Part shown: one piece after another, positions 58,137 through 64,000 of the stretch
How positions within the stretch are numbered: the first letter of the stretch is position 1
Layout of the letters: the number at the start of each line of letters is the position of its first letter
Source of the DNA: DASTFY01 sp963813375
GTDB lineage: Bacteria > Actinomycetota > Acidimicrobiia > Acidimicrobiales > Ilumatobacteraceae
Reading direction: 5' to 3'
Assembly (NCBI GenBank): GCA_963813375.1
Contig: CAWEYT010000009.1
Span: 124,001-188,000, forward strand
Length of the DNA: 64,000 bases
Program-made: the position numbers and the translations under genes
Notes under the pieces: generated by a model
Seen by the model: only the letters and a program-made list of their open reading frames with translations
Told to the model about the DNA's origin: nothing
Database searches by the model: none

Positions 58137-58157
58137 TGTATCACGAATCGTGATACA
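58137..58157. promoter_or_regulatory. operator palindrome of the toxin-antitoxin pair
   Basis: The perfect inverted arms TGTATCACGA and TCGTGATACA flank a single central base. The repeat directly precedes the antitoxin gene. Ribbon-helix-helix antitoxins bind such sites and repress their own operon with the toxin as co-repressor. Confidence 0.8.
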
Positions 58158-58169
58158 CGACCGTTCCGT

Positions 58170-58583
58170 CTACGACTCGTAGGTCCAGCCGATGTCCTCG
58201 TTGGCTACGCCGATCGACGCGTGGGTCTGCACGAACTGCCAACGGCCGTCGTCGCGCACGAGCACTGCCGTCCAGCGCGGAGTCACCTTGCGTCCATCGG
58301 CCAGGGCGATGGACAACCTGGTGGCCGCCCATCCGACATCGCCCGACTCGAACGCCTCGGTCCCGCTCGGGGTGAAGGTGACGTCACCGCCGGCGCCCTC
58401 GACCTCACCGCGTAGGAACGTGGCGATCTCGGCACCGCCCTGCAGCCACTCAGCAGGGTCGCTGCCGACGAGCCGAGCGGCGTCGGAGTGGAGCACATGG
58501 CGTTCGACCAGGGAAGGGTCGCCCCGCGAGGCGGCGGCGAACCAGTCAGCCACCAGCTCCACGATCTCCGGTGACCGTTGCAT
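58170..58583 (-). CDS. SnoaL/NTF2-like protein
   Basis: 137 residues from ATG 58583, with GGAGGGAGG seven bases upstream. It has the cone-shaped NTF2 fold pattern: an N-terminal helix (EIVELVADWFAAASRGDPSL), GSDPAEWLQGGAEIATFLRG, and paired strands WTAVLVRDDGRWQFVQTHAS ending in SIGVANEDIG. The family includes ketosteroid isomerases and polyketide cyclases but many members only bind ligands. No catalytic set can be assigned. Confidence 0.8.
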   Translation of the reverse strand: MQRSPEIVELVADWFAAASRGDPSLVERHVLHSDAARLVGSDPAEWLQGGAEIATFLRGEVEGAGGDVTFTPSGTEAFESGDVGWAATRLSIALADGRKVTPRWTAVLVRDDGRWQFVQTHASIGVANEDIGWTYES

Positions 58584-58719
58584 GGTGTTCCTCCCTCCAA
58601 GCGGCGACAACCACAGCCCCCGTGTCCTTCGGCGCCCCGAACGACGTGGATCATGACAGCGCGGATGGCGCGATCACCCACGACAGCCGCTGCGGTGCCC
58701 CGGGGCTACCTTGGTCGGG

Positions 58720-59145
58720 ATGGCGGCATGGCTGCTCAAGACGGAACCCGGGGACTACAGCTTCGACGACCTCGAACGGGACCGGAAGACCCACTGGGAC
58801 GGCGTCACCAACACGACGGCCCAGATGAACATGCGCGCCATGCAGGTCGGCGACACCGTCGTCGTGTACCACTCGCAGAGCGACAAGGCGGCCATCGGCC
58901 TCGGAGAGGTGGTCCGCGGGCCGTACGCCGATCCCACGGATCCGGCGGGCAAACGGGTCTGGGTCGATATCGGCGCCGGGCGCCGCCTCGACCGCCCGGT
59001 CACACTCACCGAGCTGAAGGCCGACCCCGTCTTCGCGACGAGCCCGCTCGTGCGGCAGTCCCGGCTGTCGGTCGTGCCCTTGGACGACGACCAGCTGGCC
59101 GAGATCGAGCGCTTGGCCGGCGGCCCCGTCAGCCCGGGCCGCTGA
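58720..59145 (+). CDS. EVE-domain protein (THYN1-like)
   Basis: 141 residues, one EVE domain of the PUA-like superfamily, which binds modified bases in DNA or RNA. It has WLLKTEPGDYSFDDLERD, WDGVTNTTAQMNMRAMQVGD, VVVYHSQSDKAAIGLGEVV and VWVDIGAGRRLDRPVTLTEL, with the aromatic pocket residues in LLKTEP and YHS positions of the family. The end overlaps the convergent F420 oxidoreductase gene by seventeen bases. It is a single-domain form without a nuclease partner. Confidence 0.9.
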   Translation: MAAWLLKTEPGDYSFDDLERDRKTHWDGVTNTTAQMNMRAMQVGDTVVVYHSQSDKAAIGLGEVVRGPYADPTDPAGKRVWVDIGAGRRLDRPVTLTELKADPVFATSPLVRQSRLSVVPLDDDQLAEIERLAGGPVSPGR

Positions 59146-60172
59146 GGTCTCGCACGGCGCGGGCCACGGCGCCGAACCGTTCGAACGTCCCGTCCGCGCG
59201 GTCCCAGGCGAACCCGGCGACGTAGAGGACCAGCCGGTCAGCCAGGTCGCGGTAGCGGGCCACCAGCACCTCGGGCAGCTCGGACCAGGCCGCTTCGACG
59301 GCGAACACGGCCAGCACCTCGTCGGTGATCAGCTCGGCCATGCCGGCCACGTCCCCCGCCCGCTGCCGTTCGCGGAGCGCGTCGTTGAGCCCGGGGAAGC
59401 CGGCGGCGTCGAGGATGAACCGGTAGGTCGGCGTCGAGGCGTAGAACGAAAGCTGGGCCCGGACGAGCGAGCGGCTCCATGCCCGTTCCTCGACGGTGTC
59501 CCCGGCGATCGTGAGCACCGGGACGATGACCTGGACGTCGCCGGGCGATCGTCCGGCCTGCGCAGCGCCGGCCGCCACCTCGGGGAGCGCGATCTCCCGC
59601 AGGTAGCCGGGATGACCGAGGGGATGCACGTGCAGACCGTCGGCCACCCGCCCGGCCATGCGCAGCATCCACGGGTTCACACCGGCCACGTCGACAGGGG
59701 GATCGGCCACGTCGAGGCGACCGGGTGACCACTGGGGGTTCATGAACGTCAGCTCGTGGAACCGCCCGTGGAAGTCGAGCGGCGCGTCCCCGCGGAAGGC
59801 CGCGAAGCAGGCCCGCACGGCCCGCACGTGCTCCTCGAGACGCGGACCTGGCGGATCGAAGGCGACGCCGTAGCGCCGTTGCGCGTGGGCGCGGACCTGG
59901 GTGCCGAGCCCGAGGCGGAAGCGTCCACCGGACGCGTCGGCCAGCTCCCAGGCGCACTGCGCGTTGACCATCGGGCTGCGCGCGAAGGCCACGGCTACAC
60001 CGGTCAGCACGTCGAGCCCGGGTGCGGAGAGCGATGCCGCCGCGCACGACAGGTAGGCGGTGCGCCCGGCCTCGGTCACCACGAGCCCGTCGAAGCCCGC
60101 GGCGAGGGTGGCGGCGGCCAGCCGCTGCACGTCCGGCAACCGGCGGGCCGGGGTCATCACGTCGATCTTCAT
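59129..60172 (-). CDS. F420-dependent LLM-class oxidoreductase (TIGR03617-like)
   Basis: 347 residues, a luciferase-like TIM barrel using deazaflavin F420. The N-terminus MKIDVMTPARRLPDVQRLAA, the core GVAVAFARSPMVNAQCAWELADAS, GGRFRLGLGTQVRAHAQRRYG and PPVDVAGVNPWMLRMAGRVADG follow the TIGR03617 pattern closely. The start is ATG 60172. The substrate is unknown. Presence of F420 enzymes fits an actinobacterial host. Confidence 0.88.
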   Translation of the reverse strand: MKIDVMTPARRLPDVQRLAAATLAAGFDGLVVTEAGRTAYLSCAAASLSAPGLDVLTGVAVAFARSPMVNAQCAWELADASGGRFRLGLGTQVRAHAQRRYGVAFDPPGPRLEEHVRAVRACFAAFRGDAPLDFHGRFHELTFMNPQWSPGRLDVADPPVDVAGVNPWMLRMAGRVADGLHVHPLGHPGYLREIALPEVAAGAAQAGRSPGDVQVIVPVLTIAGDTVEERAWSRSLVRAQLSFYASTPTYRFILDAAGFPGLNDALRERQRAGDVAGMAELITDEVLAVFAVEAAWSELPEVLVARYRDLADRLVLYVAGFAWDRADGTFERFGAVARAVRDLSGPG

Positions 60173-60206
60173 CACCGGCGTGTAGCACACCGGCGGGGTC
60201 AGCAGA

Positions 60207-60638
60207 TCACGAGCGGGCGGTGGCCCGGCGCTCCATCTCCTCCGGCGGCACGTCCTCGACGTGGGTGGCGATGAACCATTGGTTGCCGGCGGCATCGACC
60301 ACGTTGGCGCGCCGATCGCCGTAGAACTGATCGGCGGGCTCCTCGGTCGAGCGGGCGCCGGCGGCCAGCGCGGCCTGGTAGGTGGCGTCGACGTCGGGCA
60401 CGTACAGGTGGATGGCGGCGGGGACGGCCGGCCACGCCCCTCCCGCTCCTCCGACCATGACGACGGAGTCGCCGATCCGCACCTCGGCGTGCCCGACGGA
60501 GCCGTCAGGCATCTCCATGCGGAAGGTCTCTTCGGCACCGAACGCCTTCTGCAGGAACTCGAGGAGCTGTGCGGCGTCCTCGGCGATGAGGTACGGGCTG
60601 ACGGTGTGGTAGCCCTCGGGGATCGGGGAGACAGGCAT
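60207..60638 (-). CDS. VOC-superfamily protein (PhnB/glyoxalase-like)
   Basis: 143 residues from ATG 60638 with AGGAGGAAC upstream. One vicinal-oxygen-chelate unit pair is seen: YHTVSPYLIAEDAAQLLEFL, FGAEETFRMEMPDGSVGHAE, IHLYVPDVDATYQAALAAGA and FYGDRRANVVDAAGNQWFIA. Metal-ligand positions (His of YHTV or GHAE, Glu of RMEM) are only partly kept, so enzymatic activity is uncertain. It lies 34 bases upstream of the LLM gene and is probably co-transcribed with it. Confidence 0.87.
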   Translation of the reverse strand: MPVSPIPEGYHTVSPYLIAEDAAQLLEFLQKAFGAEETFRMEMPDGSVGHAEVRIGDSVVMVGGAGGAWPAVPAAIHLYVPDVDATYQAALAAGARSTEEPADQFYGDRRANVVDAAGNQWFIATHVEDVPPEEMERRATARS

Positions 60639-60815
60639 GGGGGTTCCTCCTCTGACGGTCATCGTCTATCGGTCATCGTCGATCGGACATCCTCTGGCAG
60701 TTACCCGGATCATCGTCCGGGGACCCCACGCTCCGACACCCCGCCGTCCGACACCCAGCGCCACGGTCCAAGGCTCGCGCGCCCTACCGTGGTCCAGCGC
60801 CACACGGAGGCCCCC

Positions 60816-61271
60816 ATGGAGCTCGTCCCTTCCCGCTTCGAAGGACGCGATCGGCCGGGCGACTTCGCCTGGATGATCACCCGGCCCGAGTACGCCGACG
60901 CCCTCTTCGTCTTCAATGACAACGAGGAGCAGTTCCGCGCCTTTCGGCGCGATCCCACCAGCCCGGCCGGTCTCTCGCCCGGGGGCGGCAACGCGACCGT
61001 CCGGCCGTACCGCGGTGCCGACCCGCCACGGGCCGCGGGCATCCCCACCGGTCGTGCCGGGCAGGGCTACCCGGCCCTCACCCCGGACGCCCGGGAAGCG
61101 ATCGACGACGCCCTCCAGCTGATCGCCGACCTCCTGGCCACGGGCGCCTACCGACGCGTCGTGTACAGCGCCGCGAACGACGACGGCGACCTCGGCACCG
61201 GCATCTTCGAGGTCGGCGACGATGTCAAGCGCCACATCGTGAACGGGCTCAGGAAGCTGGTCCCGGCCTGA
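60816..61271 (+). CDS. conserved-looking protein of unknown function
   Basis: 151 residues from ATG 60816 with GGAGG six bases upstream. There is no signal peptide or membrane segment. Visible blocks are DALFVFNDNEEQFRAFRRDP, GGGNATVRPYRGADPPRAAG, IPTGRAGQGYPALTPDAREA and VVYSAANDDGDLGTGIFEVG. The last, with alternating Gly and Asp, could be a nucleotide or sugar site. I do not recognise a family. The 3' end overlaps the convergent formylglycine-generating enzyme gene by 23 bases. Confidence 0.75.
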   Translation: MELVPSRFEGRDRPGDFAWMITRPEYADALFVFNDNEEQFRAFRRDPTSPAGLSPGGGNATVRPYRGADPPRAAGIPTGRAGQGYPALTPDAREAIDDALQLIADLLATGAYRRVVYSAANDDGDLGTGIFEVGDDVKRHIVNGLRKLVPA

Positions 61272-62211
61272 TGACGCAGCGGAAGCCCAGGTGCGACGTC
61301 GAGGTGTCGAGGGCCTGAGGCATCCGGGCCGGCGGGCGGTAGCGGCGGCAGTAGTTCTTGGCGCACAGGTGCGAGCCACCCTTCGACACCCGCCGCGGGA
61401 AGTGGCTCTCCGGCGCATCGGGATCATGGCTGCGTTCCCGCTCCCCGCCGAGCGGGTTGACGACCGTGCAACACGGATGGGCCATGTCGCCGTGGGGCTG
61501 GTACCAGTCGCTCGTCCACTCCCAGACGTTGCCGATCATGTCCACCAGCCCGTAGCCGTTGGCCGGGAACGCGCCGACCGGAGAGGTGCCCTCGTAACCA
61601 TCGAGCTTGAGGTTCTGCAGCGGGAAGTTCCCCTGCCAGATGTTGGCCATCATCCGCCCGTCGGGGTAGAGGCGGTCACCCCACGCGTACTCGGCGTCCT
61701 CGACACCGCCCCAGGCCGCCCGCTCCCACTCCGCCTCGGTGGGCAGGTCCTTGCCGGCCCACGCCGCGTAGGCCACCACGTCGTCCCACGTCAGGTGGAC
61801 CACCGGGTGCCGGTCGAGCTCGTCGAGCGAGCTCTGAGGCCCCTGGGGATGACGCCAGTCGGCGCCGGGCACGTAGCTCCACCACTGGTAGTGATCGTCC
61901 AGGCTGACCGGCCGGCTCGGTGGGGTGAAGACCATCGACGCGGGGACGAGCAGGTCGGGCCGGGCACCGGGGTAGTCATCGGCGGCGGGTGTGGTCTCGG
62001 CGAAGGTCAGGTGGCCAGTGGCCTCGACGAACGATGACCACTGCTCGTTGGTGACCGGGCTGCGATCGATCCAGAAACCGTCGACGGCCACCCTGTGGGC
62101 GGGAGCCTCCTCGGCGTAGTGGTGATCCGACCCCATGGTGAACTCGCCGCCCGGCACCCACACCATGCCCGGCGGTGCGTCACGCTGCGCGGCGACCTGG
62201 TCAGCGTGCAC
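61249..62211 (-). CDS. formylglycine-generating enzyme (sulfatase-activating)
   Basis: 320 residues. It has the FGE fold: MVWVPGGEFTMGSDHHYAEE, VDGFWIDRSPVTNEQWSSFV, HLTWDDVVAYAAWAGKDLPT, EAEWERAAWGG, GYGLVDMIGNVWEWTSDWY. The copper-binding active cysteine pair is kept in GGSHLCAKNYCRRYRPPAR, so this is a catalytically competent FGE rather than a degenerate FGE-sulfatase relative. It turns a cysteine of type I sulfatases into formylglycine. No sulfatase gene is in the window. The start is GTG 62211 with GAGGATG upstream. Confidence 0.9.
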   Translation of the reverse strand: MHADQVAAQRDAPPGMVWVPGGEFTMGSDHHYAEEAPAHRVAVDGFWIDRSPVTNEQWSSFVEATGHLTFAETTPAADDYPGARPDLLVPASMVFTPPSRPVSLDDHYQWWSYVPGADWRHPQGPQSSLDELDRHPVVHLTWDDVVAYAAWAGKDLPTEAEWERAAWGGVEDAEYAWGDRLYPDGRMMANIWQGNFPLQNLKLDGYEGTSPVGAFPANGYGLVDMIGNVWEWTSDWYQPHGDMAHPCCTVVNPLGGERERSHDPDAPESHFPRRVSKGGSHLCAKNYCRRYRPPARMPQALDTSTSHLGFRCVIRPGPAS

Positions 62212-62232
62212 GATCCATCCTCGCGTCGCCGG

Positions 62233-63862
62233 TCACGGAGTCTGCAGCGCCGTCCTGAGCGCGGCACGGAGCTCGTCCACGTGATCGGAGCCTCGCTGCG
62301 CCGCTCGCCACGCCACGAAGCCGTCCGGGCGGACCAGCACCGCCCCGTCCTCGTCGACGCCATGGCTCTCGCTGAACGAACCCTGCCGTACTCGCCAGCC
62401 CCCGTCGCCGAACTGGTGGACGTCGAGGGAGACACCCGGCAGCGCTTCGGTGACCGCCGTCGCGGTGTCGCGCCACACGCGACCGGCCGAACCGGTCAGG
62501 AGCACGAAGTGCCGACCCATCAGATCGAGGGTCGACATCGGTGCTCCACCGTCGTCGATCCAGAGGTGCGGTGCACGGGTCCCGGGCCGGCCCCGCGCCG
62601 TCCGCGGGTCGAGGTGGCCGACCGTCGGATCGCTCCCGTCGTCGCCTGACACGGCGGGCGAGCGGTAGACGTAGCCCAGCTCCACCTCGAGATCGGGCAG
62701 GACCGGCTGGTGGTCGGTGGCACCCAGGTAGGTGGCGGTGCGCGTCACGTAGCGGGCGTAGGCCTGCTCGACCGTCAGCCGGCCGACCGGGCGGCGCTCC
62801 TGTTCGTACGTCGCGAGCAGCCCGGGCCCGGCCACGCCCTTCACGGCCAGCGCCAGCTTCCACGCCACGTCGTACGCGTCCGCGATGCCCGTGTTCCCGC
62901 CGAAGCCGCCGTTCGGTGGCATCACGTGGGCGGCGTCGCCGGCGAGGAACACCCGGCCGTCCTGGTAGCGACCGGCGACGTCGGTGCTGGCCCGCCAGCG
63001 GGCCACGCCGTCGATGCGCACGTCCAGATCCGGGACGCCCGTGCCGATCCGCACCAGTTCGACCAGCCGGGACTCGCTGGTGTCCGCGGCGGCATCCGAC
63101 GTCGGGGCCACCGACGGGTCGCCGACGGTGTTGACCACCAGGAAGCCGGTTTGGCAGTCCTTGGAGAGACGGAAGAACCCCCCGAAGGCAGGGTTGTTGA
63201 TGTAGATGACGCTCAGCGGCTTGCCACCCATCTGCGGCCACAGGTCAGCGGTGAAGTAGATGGTGATGCTGTTCGAGAAGGTCCCCCGCCCCTCGAACGG
63301 GATGCCGAGGGAGTCCCGCACGACGCTGTGCGCGCCATCGGCGGCGACCAGGTAGTGGGCGCGCTGGGTGACCTCCGCGCCGCTGTCGACGTCGCGGGCG
63401 GTGACGGTCACCCCTTCGTCGTCCTGCTCCACCCCGACGACCTCGTGCCCCTCGAGCGACCTCGGCCCCGGCCGTGTGCGCCTGCCGGCGCAGGATCGGT
63501 TCGAGCCCGGGCTGGGTCACGAACAGCCGACGGCACGGGCTGAGCGTGTCATCCACTCCGATGTTGATGCTGGGGATGATGTCGGCCAGCTTCCGCCCGG
63601 CCAAGCTGTCCATGGCGACGATGGCGCCTTCGGGCAGGAACTCCCGCGCCGACTGCTCCTTGACGGCCTCCTCGATACCGGCGGCCCGGAAGACCTCCAA
63701 CGTACGGACGTGGAAATGGGCGGCCCGCGGCAGTGGCGAACCTTCGCGGAGCCGCTCGATGGCCACGGACGCCACCCCGTGCCGGGCGAGGAACATCGCC
63801 GTCGACAGACCGACCAACCCACCGCCGGCGATGACCACCGGCGTCTGCTCACGGCGTTCCAT
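62233..63862 (-). CDS. FAD-dependent aromatic-hydroxylase-type monooxygenase, one frameshift
   Basis: About 542 residues when one extra base near 63450 is removed. It has the FAD motif PVVIAGGGLVGLSTAMFLAR at residues 9-28, the middle YLVAADGAHSVVRDSLGI with the DG motif, and the second FAD motif RVFLAGDAAHVMPPNGGFGG. A thioredoxin-like C-terminal domain ends in DGAVLVRPDGFVAWRA, as in phenol 2-monooxygenase and polyketide hydroxylases (RdmE-like). It would hydroxylate an aromatic or quinone-like substrate with NAD(P)H and oxygen. The start is ATG 63862, 40 bases from the divergent aldo/keto reductase. Confidence 0.87.
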
Positions 63863-63902
63863 GCGGCGCGAGCGTAGGACCAGCCCGCCGAGGGAGGTCA
63901 CA

Positions 63903-64000
63903 ATGACGCTCGTGGAGCTCGGGAGCAGGATCGGCCTCGGCACCGCGCCGCTCGGCTCGACCGAGCAGGGCCCGCTGTGGTGGGGACCGCAGGACGAGGC
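63903..64000 (+). CDS. aldo/keto reductase, N-terminal fragment cut by window edge
   Basis: ATG 63903, with GGGAGG five bases upstream, starts MTLVELGSRIGLGTAPLGS, the usual first strand and loop of aldo/keto reductases, and runs out of the window after 32 codons. It is divergent from the FAD monooxygenase gene. Substrate cannot be judged. Confidence 0.7.
   Translation, partial: MTLVELGSRIGLGTAPLGSTEQGPLWWGPQDE

Overview
This 64 kb window comes from a GC-rich actinobacterium. The evidence is an HspR-controlled dnaK-grpE-dnaJ-hspR operon with a HAIR-type operator, an F420-dependent luciferase-like oxidoreductase, an EtfD-like membrane iron-sulfur reductase, many GTG/TTG starts, and tight ATGA/TGATG stop-start overlaps. 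An Acidimicrobiia-like lineage is my guess from the gene mix, not something proved here.

Layout. 1-14.6 kb: end of an LPXTG-anchored surface protein, a Dabb-domain protein, ClpB, a cupin dioxygenase-like gene, a SARP/AfsR-type ATPase regulator, a membrane metallophosphoesterase, the heat-shock operon and an M14 carboxypeptidase. 14.7-19.8 kb: phosphoglycerate mutase, the initiating sugar-phosphate transferase for exopolysaccharide, a methyltransferase and a LuxR regulator with a tetratricopeptide-like body. 19.8-39.0 kb: one very long minus-strand polysaccharide locus. It holds two tandem Wzy-Wzz-flippase modules, five sulfotransferases, two GT4 glycosyltransferases, a glycosidase-like lipoprotein and, at its head, a CysQ-type PAP phosphatase. 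A sixth sulfotransferase lies at 45.6 kb. Together they suggest that the cell builds and exports a sulfated polysaccharide and removes the PAP by-product. 39.1-48.6 kb: PII protein with a winged-helix regulator, a cyclic-nucleotide-binding protein, the EtfD-like reductase, an FtsX-type permease, a PhoX/DUF839 protein and dCTP deaminase.

48.6-55.3 kb: immediately after a tRNA-Gly(CCC) gene lies an island of atypical composition: a small protein with a hydrophobic hairpin, a large HEAT-repeat/CHAT-protease, and an AT-richer HEXXH metalloprotease with a C-terminal hydrophobic segment. All are on the minus strand, and the first two overlap by four bases. This is the best candidate for an undescribed (probably defence or cell-death) system. 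55.3-64 kb: an XRE-cupin regulator divergent from a thioredoxin-reductase/methyltransferase fusion with a palindrome between them, a MazEF-like pair with its own palindrome, and small enzymes: SnoaL-like, EVE, LLM, VOC, a formylglycine-generating enzyme, an FAD monooxygenase and the start of an aldo/keto reductase.

Many genes are interrupted by one-base shifts in G/C-rich stretches while the protein continues in another frame. Most read as sequence errors, though real decay cannot be excluded from sequence alone. Coordinates for such genes span the whole reconstructed product.
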